64,000 nucleotides of DNA, from the NCBI RefSeq assembly GCF_014635325.1, contig NZ_BMCT01000001.1, forward strand, positions 773,743 through 837,742, given 5' to 3'. This DNA comes from Azorhizobium oxalatiphilum (GTDB lineage Bacteria > Pseudomonadota > Alphaproteobacteria > Rhizobiales > Xanthobacteraceae). The position numbers were made by a program, and so were the translations under genes. This document shows, one piece after another, positions 8,453-16,042 of this stretch; the first letter of the stretch is position 1, and every line of letters starts with the position of its first letter. The notes under the pieces were generated by a model. The model did no database searches. It was not told the origin of the DNA and saw only the letters and a list, made by a program, of their open reading frames with translations.

Positions 8453-8791
8453 TCAGAACACCTCGCCGCCGATCTCCACATCTTGGGTCGGCGAGAGCAC
8501 CTTCACCTCTCCGGCCGCATTGCGGGCGCCGAGAATGAGGATTTCCGACTGGAAGCCGGCGATGTTGCGCGGCGGCATGTTGATGACGCAGGAAACGAGC
8601 CGCCCCACCAGTTCGTCGGCGGCATAGCTGGTGATCTGCGCACTCGACCATTTGCGGCCGAAGGTGCCGAAATCCACTTCCACCTTGTAGGACGGATTGC
8701 GCGCCCGCTCGAACGGCAGCACGCTCACGACCCGGCCGATGCGGATCTCGATCTTCGCGAAGTCGTCGTAGACGATCTGGTCCTTGCTCAC
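8453..8791 (-). CDS. csaA: tRNA-binding-domain protein CsaA
   Basis: A 112-residue protein of the CsaA family, a dimeric OB-fold (tRNA_bind) protein with chaperone-like, secretion-related activity in Bacillus. The sequence runs FAKIEIRIGRVVSV, then YKVEVDFG and the conserved TSYAADELVGR and VINMPPRNIAG segments. The start is GTG at 8791, preceded by GAGGAGAG at six bases, which decides it over internal starts. It is cytoplasmic and lacks the synthetase domains otherwise linked to this fold. It sits between gabT and gabD but has no obvious role in GABA metabolism. Confidence 0.88.
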   Translation of the reverse strand: MSKDQIVYDDFAKIEIRIGRVVSVLPFERARNPSYKVEVDFGTFGRKWSSAQITSYAADELVGRLVSCVINMPPRNIAGFQSEILILGARNAAGEVKVLSPTQDVEIGGEVF

Positions 8792-8950
8792 TGCTCTCTC
8801 CTCAAGCTGCCAGGAAGGGTGGCACGGCGCCCGAAGCGTCAGTGCGCAGATCGGCGGGGCAAATCGCGCAATGCTGTCGTGCTTGGTGCGGCCAACGGCA
8901 GATCATGCTGCGGCCCAGGTGAGATGATGGTTCCCGAAATGGAGACCGTC

Positions 8951-10420
8951 ATGACCCTCGCCGCATCCGTCGCCGCACAGCTGAAAGACCCGTCCCTGTT
9001 CACCGAGCGCTGCTATGTGGATGGCGCGTGGACGGGCGCAGAGGGTGGCGCGACCTTCGCCGTGGACAATCCCGCCACCGGCGCGATCATCGGCCATGTG
9101 CCCGATTGCGGGGCGCAGGAGACGGACGCCGCCATCGCCGCCGCCGGCCGCGCCTTCCAGTCCTGGCGCAAGACCACCGCCGGCGAGCGCGCGGCGCTGC
9201 TGGAGCGCTGGTACGCGCTGATGATGGAGCACGCGGACGACCTCGCCCGCATCATGACGCTGGAGCAGGGCAAGCCGCTCGCTGAAGCGAAGGGCGAGAT
9301 CGCCTATGGCGCCTCCTTCGTGAAGTGGTTCGCCGAGGAAGCCCGCCGCGTCTATGGCGAGACCATTCCTGCCGCCACTGCTGACGGCCGGATCATCGTG
9401 CAGAAGCAGCCGGTGGGCGTGGTGGCGGCCATCACGCCGTGGAATTTTCCCAACGCCATGATCACCCGCAAGGCCGCCCCGGCACTGGCGGCGGGCTGCA
9501 CCATCGTGATCAAGCCGGCGGAGGCGACCCCCTTCTCCGCGCTGGCGCTGGCCGTGCTGGCGGAGCGGGCGGGCATTCCCAAGGGCGTCATCAACATCCT
9601 TACCGGTCGTCCGGCGGAGATCGGCGGCGCGCTCACCAAGAGCCCCACGGTGCGCAAGCTTACCTTCACCGGCTCCACCCGCGTGGGCAAGATCCTGATG
9701 GCGCAGTGCGCCGAGACGGTGAAGAAGGTCGGCCTGGAGCTGGGCGGCAACGCGCCGTTCCTGATCTTCGACGATGCCGATCTCGATGCGGCAGTGGCCG
9801 GCGTGATGGCGAGCAAGTTCCGCAATGGCGGCCAGACCTGCGTGTGCGCCAACCGCATCTTCGTGCAGGACGGCATCTATGATGCTTTCGCGGATCGGCT
9901 GGCGGCAGCGGTGGGCAAGCTGAAGGTGGGCGACGGCCTCACCGAGGGCACCACCATCGGTCCCATGATCAACAAGGCGGCCATCGACAAGATCCAGAGC
10001 CATGTGGACGATGCCACCGCGCGCGGCGCCTCCGTCGTGTCCGGCGGCAAGGTGGGCGAGGGGCTGTTCTATCCGCCCACCGTGCTGACCGGCACCACCA
10101 CCGACATGCGCATCGCCCATGAGGAGACGTTCGGCCCCGTGGCGCCGCTGTTCCGCTTCACGGAAGAGGCGGAGGTGATCGCCAAGGCCAATGACACGCC
10201 CTTCGGCCTCGCCTCCTATCTTTTCACGCGGGATATCTCGCGCGCCTTCCGGGTGGCGGAGGCGCTGGAGTTCGGCATGGTCGGCGTCAATTCCGGCTCG
10301 GTCTCCACCACCACGGCGCCGTTCGGCGGCATCAAGGAATCCGGTCTCGGCCGCGAGGGCTCGCACCACGGCATCGAGGAATTCCTGGAGATGAAGACGC
10401 TGCACCTCGGCGGCATCTGA
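8951..10420 (+). CDS. gabD: NAD(P)-dependent succinate-semialdehyde dehydrogenase
   Basis: Oxidises succinic semialdehyde to succinate, completing GABA breakdown started by GabT. The 489-residue aldehyde dehydrogenase has the oxyanion Asn165 (PWNFP), cofactor Lys188 (IKPAEATPFSALAL), FTGSTRVGK, general base Glu263 (ELGGN) and catalytic Cys297 (GGQTCVCAN). The C-terminal PFGGIKESGLGREGSHHGIE is characteristic of GabD. ATG 8951 was chosen because GGAGA precedes it at five bases; earlier in-frame starts are in non-homologous sequence. Some relatives prefer glutarate semialdehyde, so substrate is probable rather than certain. Confidence 0.85.
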   Translation: MTLAASVAAQLKDPSLFTERCYVDGAWTGAEGGATFAVDNPATGAIIGHVPDCGAQETDAAIAAAGRAFQSWRKTTAGERAALLERWYALMMEHADDLARIMTLEQGKPLAEAKGEIAYGASFVKWFAEEARRVYGETIPAATADGRIIVQKQPVGVVAAITPWNFPNAMITRKAAPALAAGCTIVIKPAEATPFSALALAVLAERAGIPKGVINILTGRPAEIGGALTKSPTVRKLTFTGSTRVGKILMAQCAETVKKVGLELGGNAPFLIFDDADLDAAVAGVMASKFRNGGQTCVCANRIFVQDGIYDAFADRLAAAVGKLKVGDGLTEGTTIGPMINKAAIDKIQSHVDDATARGASVVSGGKVGEGLFYPPTVLTGTTTDMRIAHEETFGPVAPLFRFTEEAEVIAKANDTPFGLASYLFTRDISRAFRVAEALEFGMVGVNSGSVSTTTAPFGGIKESGLGREGSHHGIEEFLEMKTLHLGGI

Positions 10421-10439
10421 CGCCAGGCGCCTGAAACGA

Positions 10440-10476
10440 AACCGCCCGGCGCTCCCTCACGGGAGGCCGGGCGGTT
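10440..10476. terminator. Bidirectional terminator between gabD and the convergent binding-protein gene
   Basis: Stem AACCGCCCGGC (10440-10450) pairs perfectly with GCCGGGCGGTT (10466-10476). The loop can form a further short stem (CTCCC/GGGAG). It lies 19 bases past the gabD stop and 22 bases past the end of the opposing gene, so it can stop both. Confidence 0.75.
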
Positions 10477-10498
10477 CTCATGCGGGATAGGCGCGGGT

Positions 10499-11275
10499 TC
10501 AGAAGTCTGCGGGCAGCGGCTGCTTCAGCCAGTGCTCGGACATCTTCTGCAGCGTGCCGTCGGCCTTCAGTTCGGCGATGGCGGCGTCCACCTCGGCCAG
10601 AAGGCGGGTCTCGCCCTTCAGCACGGCGGAGCGCACCGGCGAATTGATGAGCAGGATCTTCTGCTCCGGCATGCGGGCCGGCTTCTGCGCCGCCACGCTC
10701 GCCGCCACCACATTGCCGAGCGCGATCAGGTCGGTCTGGCCGGAGATGAAGGCGGCGATGGTGCCGGCATTGTCGTCATAGCGCTTGATCTGCGTGCCCT
10801 CGGGCGCATTCTTGGAGAGGATCTGCTCCTCGAACGAGCTTTTCGTTGTCGCCACCGACTTGCCCTTCATGTCGTCCAGGCTCTTCACCGCGATATTCGC
10901 CGGGCCGAACAGGCCGATGAAGTAGGGCGCATAGGGGGCGGAGAAGTCCACCACCTTGGCGCGCTCATCGGTACGGCCGATGTTGAACAGCAGATCCGCC
11001 TTCTTGGTCTGCATGTAGGGGATCTTGTTGGGGCTGGTGACGGGAACCAGCTCCGCCTTCACGCCCAGCTTCTTGGCGACGAGGTGGGCCAGCTCCACGT
11101 CATAGCCGTCCGGCGACATGTCCGGGCGCACCACGCCGAAGGGCGGGTAATCCAGCGTCAGCGCCACGCGCAGCTTGCCGGACGCCTTCACGTCGTCCAG
11201 CGCATCGGCATGGGCCGGCGCGGCGAGGCCGGCGGCCAGCAGCGCGGAGAGGAAGAGGGAACGGAACGCTCTCAT
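10499..11275 (-). CDS. Amino acid ABC transporter substrate-binding protein (SBP_bac_3)
   Basis: A periplasmic binding protein of 258 residues. A Sec signal peptide ends at AHA (about residue 23). The mature part begins with the family's typical GKLRVALTLDYPPFG and contains SPDGYDVELAHLVAKKLG and the hinge segment GKSVATTKSSFEEQ. These proteins bind polar amino acids and deliver them to a permease-ATPase. No permease or ATPase gene is adjacent, so it either borrows another transporter or acts as a sensor. It lies 14 bases after the alpha/beta hydrolase gene in the same direction, likely the same mRNA. Start ATG has GGAG six bases upstream. Confidence 0.86.
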   Translation of the reverse strand: MRAFRSLFLSALLAAGLAAPAHADALDDVKASGKLRVALTLDYPPFGVVRPDMSPDGYDVELAHLVAKKLGVKAELVPVTSPNKIPYMQTKKADLLFNIGRTDERAKVVDFSAPYAPYFIGLFGPANIAVKSLDDMKGKSVATTKSSFEEQILSKNAPEGTQIKRYDDNAGTIAAFISGQTDLIALGNVVAASVAAQKPARMPEQKILLINSPVRSAVLKGETRLLAEVDAAIAELKADGTLQKMSEHWLKQPLPADF

Positions 11276-11289
11276 GACAAGCTCCTGTC

Positions 11290-12075
11290 TCAGGCTGCGG
11301 TGGTGGCGATGGGCTTCAGGAAGGCGTGCAACGCGGTGTCGAACACCTCCGGCGTCTCGGCCATGGGGGTGTGGCCGCTGTCGGCCATCGTCACCATGCG
11401 GGCATTGGGAATGCCGTTGGTGAGCGTCTGCGCGAAATCGATGGTGCGGCCGGCATCATGGGCGCCGAACACCACCAGTGTCGGGGCCTTGATGGTGCCG
11501 AGGCGCGGGCGCATGTCGGTGTCGATGAGCGAAGCCTGCACGTCCACCATGGGCTGGAGCGGGGCGGTCTCGGCCAGTGCCACATACTTCTCGAAGAAGG
11601 CCTCGGGCGCGCTGCGGAACCAGTTGGCGGAGATGTCGCGGATGGTGCCGGGCTCGGCGCCGTGATCGGCGAGCTGCTTCAGCCACTGGCGGGCGAGGTC
11701 ATGGTTGGCCATGCTGGCACCGGTGCACACCAGCACGAGGCCACCCGGTAGGTCCGGGTAGGTGGCGCCGACGAGCTGCGTCACCACGCCGCCCATGGAA
11801 TGGCCGCCCACCACCGGGCGCTTGAGGCCCAGCGCCTCGCAGAAACCCTTCACCCGGCGGGCGAAGGCGGTGACGCTGTAGCCGTCCGGCGGAGCGTCGG
11901 AGCGGATGAAATTGTCGATGGCATAGCCCGTCCATTCCGGCGGCAGGGCCGCCATGGTGTCTTCCCACAGCTCCGAGGTCGAGCCGAAGCCGCCGTGCAG
12001 GAAGATGATGGGATTGGGGCCACCGGGCCGGTGCGCATAATGCACCTTGGCGCCATCGACCGTCACATAAGGCAT
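11290..12075 (-). CDS. Alpha/beta-fold hydrolase
   Basis: A 261-residue cytoplasmic alpha/beta hydrolase. It has the oxyanion strand FLHGGFGS (about 25-32), nucleophile elbow GGHSMGGV with Ser as nucleophile, an acid in VVFGAHDAG, and the catalytic His in DSGHTPMAE near the C-terminus. Relatives hydrolyse esters, lactones or C-C bonds in ring-cleavage products. As first gene of a two-gene minus-strand unit with the binding protein, divergent from an XRE regulator, it may process the compound that the binding protein recognises. No specific substrate can be assigned. Confidence 0.82.
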   Translation of the reverse strand: MPYVTVDGAKVHYAHRPGGPNPIIFLHGGFGSTSELWEDTMAALPPEWTGYAIDNFIRSDAPPDGYSVTAFARRVKGFCEALGLKRPVVGGHSMGGVVTQLVGATYPDLPGGLVLVCTGASMANHDLARQWLKQLADHGAEPGTIRDISANWFRSAPEAFFEKYVALAETAPLQPMVDVQASLIDTDMRPRLGTIKAPTLVVFGAHDAGRTIDFAQTLTNGIPNARMVTMADSGHTPMAETPEVFDTALHAFLKPIATTAA

Positions 12076-12181
12076 AAAGCTCTCCTTCCGGGCGGCTCCG
12101 GCCTTCGGCCTGCGGGAGCGCCCCTTCAGGGAACAGGTAGCCAGCGAAGCACCGGCGTTTCGAGACTTAATTTGGATGGTG

Positions 12182-12198
12182 TTCTCCTTTAGGAGATG
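12182..12198. promoter_or_regulatory. Operator copy 1, TTCTC-N6-GAGATG
   Basis: An inverted repeat TTCTC/GAGA, with the inner bases also symmetric (TCTCCT-TT-AGGAGA). An identical half-site pattern starts exactly 20 bases downstream. It lies in the divergent region between the alpha/beta hydrolase and XRE regulator genes and overlaps the most upstream in-frame ATG of the regulator. Confidence 0.6.
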
Positions 12199-12201
12199 AC
12201 A

Positions 12202-12218
12202 TTCTCAAAAATGAGATG
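12202..12218. promoter_or_regulatory. Operator copy 2, TTCTC-N6-GAGATG
   Basis: Second copy of the TTCTC-N6-GAGATG site (TCTCA-AAAA-TGAGA core), 20 bases (two helical turns) from the first. This spacing favours cooperative binding of two dimers on one DNA face. The XRE regulator encoded directly downstream is the likely binder. Confidence 0.6.
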
Positions 12219-12264
12219 CTGTGACGCGCGATTGGGCGCGTGGCTGGAGAGGTTTGCCCAGGCG

Positions 12265-13134
12265 ATGGTCAGTCTGGTGGAAGTGGGGCGGCGGCTGAAG
12301 GCTCACCGCCAGACCAGCGGCCTCACCGTGGAGGCGGCGGCGGAGGCCGTGCACGTGTCCCGCGCGCTGCTCTACCGTTATGAGGCGGGCGAGATCGTGA
12401 AGCTGGATACGCTGGAGCGTCTGGCGCGGCTCTACGGCACCTCGCTTCCGACGCTGCTGGGCATGAGCCAGGACTATGTGCCGAACGCCGTGACCTTCTT
12501 CGAGCGCATCGAGAAGCTGGAGCAGGAGGCGGACCACATCATCACCGTGTTCGGCCCCATGGCTTATGTGCTGACCACGCCGGCCTATGAGGCGGCGCTG
12601 TTCCGCGCGCTGGCCGCCGGCTCGGATGCCAACGGCCTCAACAAGTCCGATGCCCAGCAGTTGCGCGCCATCCTCCGGCGGCGGCGGGCGATCCATGCGC
12701 GGGGGCAGTCCAGTTTCGTCAACATCATCCCCATGGCCGAGATCGCCGCCTATGTGCAGGAGGTTCCCCCGGCGCGCGGCGGTCTTGAAGACCAGCGCAC
12801 GGTAGCGTCGGCGGAGATCAGCCACCTCTGCACGCTGATCGAGAAGCCCCCCATGGGGGTGCAGGTGGCGGTGACGAGCCAGCCTCTGCCCACGTCCGGC
12901 TTCCAGATCATCCGCAAGGGGGCGCAGAGCCTGCTGGTGACGAGCCCGTTCCGCCTCGGCTTTCCGCTGAACCTGCGCTATGGCGTTGCGGTCATTTCCT
13001 CCGACGAGCAGGCCGTGCGCCTGCACGAGACGCTGGCGGCGCGCCTTTGGGACAGCGCCCTGCCGGCGGGCGAGGCGGTGGCGGCCATCCGCACCCTGAT
13101 CCGCACCGGCGCTGCCCGGGTTTCCGAGCGATAG
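12265..13134 (+). CDS. XRE-family transcriptional regulator
   Basis: A one-component regulator with an N-terminal helix-turn-helix at about residues 5-60 (VGRRLKAHRQTSGLTVEAAA, then VSRALLYRYEAGEI) and a roughly 220-residue C-terminal domain without a recognised enzyme motif. It probably binds a ligand. The frame is open from ATG 12196, which would give 312 residues, but that ATG lies inside an operator-like repeat. ATG 12265 (MVSLVEVGRRL) gives a normal XRE N-terminus of 289 residues and is preferred, with GGAGAGG somewhat far upstream. It is divergent from the hydrolase/binding-protein pair and likely controls it and itself. Confidence 0.75.
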   Translation: MVSLVEVGRRLKAHRQTSGLTVEAAAEAVHVSRALLYRYEAGEIVKLDTLERLARLYGTSLPTLLGMSQDYVPNAVTFFERIEKLEQEADHIITVFGPMAYVLTTPAYEAALFRALAAGSDANGLNKSDAQQLRAILRRRRAIHARGQSSFVNIIPMAEIAAYVQEVPPARGGLEDQRTVASAEISHLCTLIEKPPMGVQVAVTSQPLPTSGFQIIRKGAQSLLVTSPFRLGFPLNLRYGVAVISSDEQAVRLHETLAARLWDSALPAGEAVAAIRTLIRTGAARVSER

Positions 13135-13217
13135 AGCCGGACGGGCCCCGCACCGCGCACCTTTGGAAATGTCTGACGCGGCGGAATGCCGCTGCGCTGG
13201 GCATGGCCTGCACAAGT

Positions 13218-13727
13218 CTAGAGCAAGTCCAGACTGTCCTGCCGCCCCGCATGAGTTGCGACGATTTTCTTCATGGCCTCAATGAGTTGCCTTCTCTCGC
13301 GGGGGGAGAGCATGGCCACCGTCGCGGCATGGGCCTCCCGCGCCGGGGCCTCCATCTCGGCCAGCATGCGGCGGCCCTCGTCGGTCAGCGAGCAGTTCAG
13401 CGAGCGCCGGTCGGCGGGGGCGGGGGAGCGGCGCACAAGGCCCCGCGATTCCAGGCGCTTGAGCGCCCCCGTGGTGGTGGTGCGATCCAGCGCCACGCTG
13501 CGGGCAAGCGTGGTCTGATCGGCCGCGCCCACATCTGCCAATGCCGACAGCAGGCTGTATTGCACCGGCGTCACCGCATATTGCGCGCAAAGCTCGGAAA
13601 ATAGGCTGACATGGATCTGGTGGACCCGCCGGGCGAGAAAGCCCGGACGGTCGAACAGGGGCCAGTCCTGCGCGGATGGCGGTGCCGCGTCTGCGGCGTC
13701 CGCCTTTGATTTCGCTGCGTTTCTCAT
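13218..13727 (-). CDS. MarR-family transcriptional regulator
   Basis: A 169-residue winged-helix repressor. The MarR core covers residues about 40-140: VTPVQYSLLSALADVG, the recognition region LDRTTTTGALKRLESRGLV, and the wing APADRRSLNCSLTDEGRRML with the conserved D-R. Members release DNA on binding phenolic or other small ligands. The gene is divergent from the amidohydrolase/molybdenum-hydroxylase operon, and a 16-base perfect inverted repeat (13769-13784) lies between them, so it most likely represses that operon until the substrate or an intermediate is present. Confidence 0.88.
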   Translation of the reverse strand: MRNAAKSKADAADAAPPSAQDWPLFDRPGFLARRVHQIHVSLFSELCAQYAVTPVQYSLLSALADVGAADQTTLARSVALDRTTTTGALKRLESRGLVRRSPAPADRRSLNCSLTDEGRRMLAEMEAPAREAHAATVAMLSPRERRQLIEAMKKIVATHAGRQDSLDLL

Positions 13728-13768
13728 GCCTCTCCTTCGGCGCGTCGGACCCCTAGCGAACCCTTTTC

Positions 13769-13784
13769 ATTGATCAAAATCAAT
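13769..13784. promoter_or_regulatory. Probable MarR operator
   Basis: Perfect inverted repeat ATTGAT-CAAA-ATCAAT, A/T-rich and of the size MarR dimers bind. It is 42 bases upstream of the marR-type start and ends two bases before the sigma54-like promoter of the opposite operon. Confidence 0.65.
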
Positions 13785-13785
13785 T

Positions 13786-13802
13786 CTGGCACGCCTTCTG
13801 CA
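13786..13802 (+). promoter_or_regulatory. Sigma54-type (-24/-12) promoter
   Basis: The sequence CTGGCACG-CCTT-CTGCA matches the consensus YTGGCACG-N4-TTGCW at all but one position. The invariant GG (13788-13789) and GC (13800-13801) are separated by the required ten bases. A start near 13813 would give a leader of about 105 bases to ATG 13917. The needed enhancer-binding activator for this promoter is not obvious next to it. Confidence 0.6.
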
Positions 13803-13814
13803 TTAGGGAAAATA

Positions 13815-13828
13815 CGAAGCATGCTTCG
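13815..13828. promoter_or_regulatory. 14-base perfect palindrome at the predicted transcription start
   Basis: CGAAGCATGCTTCG is a perfect palindrome; flanking AAAA (13809-13812) and TTTT (13831-13834) extend the symmetry with two mismatched positions. Its place at about +3 to +16 of the predicted sigma54 transcript suggests a repressor site or a 5' hairpin. Confidence 0.45.
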
Positions 13829-13916
13829 CGTTTTTCGGCGCGAGGTACCCTTCATGACCCCTTTCAGTGCGAGCCCCTTCTGGGGGCGTGCCGCGCATGC
13901 AGCAACGGAGATCACG

Positions 13917-15194
13917 ATGGTTGACCCCGCGGGCTACGATATCCTCCTCAAGGGCGGACGTGTCATCTGCCCTGCCTCCGGCATCGACGGCATCCGCGAC
14001 GTGGCCGTGCGCGACGGGCGCATCGCCGCCGTCGAAGAAACGATCCTGCCGTCCAGCGCCGCCGAGACCATCGACGTCTCCGGCAAGCTGGTGCTGCCGG
14101 GCATGATCGATACCCACGGCCACATCTACCAGTATGTGACCGGCCGCTTCGGGCTGGAGCCGGACATGGTGGGCGTGCGCTCCGCCGTCACCACCGTCAT
14201 CGATCAGGGCGGCCCGTCCTGCATGACGCTGCCGGGTTTCCGCAAGTTCATCGCCGAGAAGGCGGACACCCGCGTCTATGCCTTCCTCTCCGCCTATCTG
14301 GTGGGCGGGCTGGAAGGCCATTTCTACCCCAATCTCTACAGCCCCGACTGCGTGGACATCGAGGCGACCGTGCGCTCGGCGGTGGCCAATCGCGACATCG
14401 TGCGCGGCATCAAGGGCCATGCGGAGATCGGCGGCTTCGCCCGCTGGGGCATCCGCGTGATGGAGATGGCGGCCGAGATCGCCCGGCAGGCGGAAATCCC
14501 GCTCTATGTGCATTTCGGCACCCTGTGGGGCCTGCCGGAAAGCGGCGCCAATGGCGAGGATGCGGACACCATTCTGGAGCGTGTCATTCCGTTGCTCAAG
14601 GAGGGCGACGTCCTCGCCCATCCCTTCACCCGGCATCCGGGCGGCTTCGTGAACCGCGAGGGAGAGGTGCACCACATCATTCAGGCGGCGCTGGATCGCG
14701 GCCTCAAGGTGGATGTGGGCCACGGCAGCCACTTCTCCTATCGCCTCGCCAAGCAGGCCATCGCTGCCGGCGTGGTGCCGCACACTTTGGGCGCCGACAT
14801 GCACGGCTACAATACCGAGGTGCCCGCGCCCGCCGGCACCCCGCCGGAGCACTATGATGACGAGAACCACCCCTTCAAGGGCCAGGCCCGCTTCAGCCTG
14901 ACCCAGGCCATGAGCTCCATGATGGCGCTCGGCCTGCCGCTGGAGCAGGTGGTGCCCATGGTGACGACCGGCCCGGCAAAGATGATCGGCCTCAGCGACC
15001 GGCTCGGCGCGCTGAAGGTGGGTTATGCGGCTGATGTCTCGGTGCTGCATGACCATCGCGGCCGCTTCCTGCTGCGCGACAATGAGGACACCAAGGTGGT
15101 GGCCGAGCGCCTGCTCCAGCCGGCGTTCTGCCTGCGCGCCGGCAAGCGCTTCGATGCCGACTCGCCGATCCTGCCGCAGGCGGTGGCGGCGTGA
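13917..15194 (+). CDS. Amidohydrolase/deacetylase-family metallohydrolase
   Basis: A 425-residue amidohydrolase. Metal ligands are visible: H67-G-H69 in IDTHGH, the likely carboxylated Lys166 (GIKGHAEIGG), His199 (LYVHFG), His235 (LAHPFTRH), and the catalytic Asp in TLGADMHG. This binuclear-site pattern resembles dihydroorotases and N-acyl amino acid deacetylases. ATG 13917 is preferred because CGGAG lies six bases upstream and MVDPAGYDILLKGGRV is the normal first strand; the frame is open earlier. It is the first gene of a ten-gene operon. In context it probably opens a lactam or imide ring or removes an acyl group from a product of the molybdenum hydroxylase. Confidence 0.83.
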   Translation: MVDPAGYDILLKGGRVICPASGIDGIRDVAVRDGRIAAVEETILPSSAAETIDVSGKLVLPGMIDTHGHIYQYVTGRFGLEPDMVGVRSAVTTVIDQGGPSCMTLPGFRKFIAEKADTRVYAFLSAYLVGGLEGHFYPNLYSPDCVDIEATVRSAVANRDIVRGIKGHAEIGGFARWGIRVMEMAAEIARQAEIPLYVHFGTLWGLPESGANGEDADTILERVIPLLKEGDVLAHPFTRHPGGFVNREGEVHHIIQAALDRGLKVDVGHGSHFSYRLAKQAIAAGVVPHTLGADMHGYNTEVPAPAGTPPEHYDDENHPFKGQARFSLTQAMSSMMALGLPLEQVVPMVTTGPAKMIGLSDRLGALKVGYAADVSVLHDHRGRFLLRDNEDTKVVAERLLQPAFCLRAGKRFDADSPILPQAVAA

Positions 15195-16042
15195 GCGCCA
15201 TCGACCACGCGCCGGCTCCACAGGAGGTCTGGGAGACGCTCTCCCAGACCGAGCGGGATGCCGCCTACAACAACAACGCCGCGGTGCCCAACAGCGCGGC
15301 GTGGGTGGAGGCGCGCGACCTTGCCGCCAGCGCCTTCCGCGCGGCGACGCCCGGCCATCTGGACGTCGCCTATGGCGCGGGCGCGCGGCAGAAGCTGGAC
15401 ATCTTTCCCGGCCGGGAAGGCGCGCCCTGCCTCGTCTTCATCCATGGCGGCTACTGGCAGCGCAATTCGCGCGAGGTGTTCGCGCACTATGCCGAAGGGC
15501 TTCGCGCCCACGGCTGGACGGTGGCGCTGCCCAGCCACACGCTGGCCCCCGAAGCGAGCCTTGCTTCCATCGTGGATGAAATCCGCGCCATGCTGGATTT
15601 CATCGCCGCTTCCGGTGGTGACTATGGGATCAGCGGGCCGGTGGTGCTCTCCGGCTGGTCGGCGGGCGGGCATCTGGCCGCGCTGTGCCTCGACCATCCC
15701 GTGGTGGCGGCCGGGCTCGCCATCTCCGGCGTGTATGAGCTTGCCCCCATCCGCGACACCTTCCTCAATGCGGCCCTGAAGCTCTCCGACATGGAGATTG
15801 CGGGACTCTCTCCGCTGCTGCTGATCCCGACGCCGAAACCGCTGACCATCGCCTATGGCACCGCCGAGGTGCCGGCGCTGGTCTATGACTCCCGCGCGCT
15901 CGCCGCCTTGCGGTCCGCGGCTGAGGTGCGGGGTACGCTGCTGCCCATCGCAGGGGCCGACCACTTCTCCATCCTCGACGAACTGCGCCGGCCCGACGGC
16001 GCGCTGGTGCGCGCCGCGCGCGATCTGGTGGAGGGCGCCTGA
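15191..16042 (+). CDS. Alpha/beta hydrolase, kynurenine formamidase-like esterase
   Basis: A 283-residue hydrolase starting at a GTG that overlaps the preceding stop (GTGA). It contains the HGGYWQ oxyanion motif (about residues 85-90) found in kynurenine formamidase-like and hormone-sensitive-lipase-type enzymes, nucleophile elbow SGWSAGGHLA, and a catalytic His in AGADHFS. These enzymes cleave formamides, carbamates or small esters. Its coupling to the amidohydrolase and the molybdenum hydroxylase suggests it removes an N-formyl or ester group in the same catabolic path. The true substrate is not evident. Confidence 0.8.
   Translation: MSAIDHAPAPQEVWETLSQTERDAAYNNNAAVPNSAAWVEARDLAASAFRAATPGHLDVAYGAGARQKLDIFPGREGAPCLVFIHGGYWQRNSREVFAHYAEGLRAHGWTVALPSHTLAPEASLASIVDEIRAMLDFIAASGGDYGISGPVVLSGWSAGGHLAALCLDHPVVAAGLAISGVYELAPIRDTFLNAALKLSDMEIAGLSPLLLIPTPKPLTIAYGTAEVPALVYDSRALAALRSAAEVRGTLLPIAGADHFSILDELRRPDGALVRAARDLVEGA

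Noticed and set aside
6783-8651. 622-codon version of gabT
   Set aside because: The upstream 188 codons run through repeats and the antisense of csaA; the true start with a ribosome site is ATG 8087.
8132-8950. Long N-terminal extension of gabD
   Set aside because: It translates repeats and csaA antisense into low-complexity protein; aldehyde dehydrogenase homology begins just after ATG 8951.
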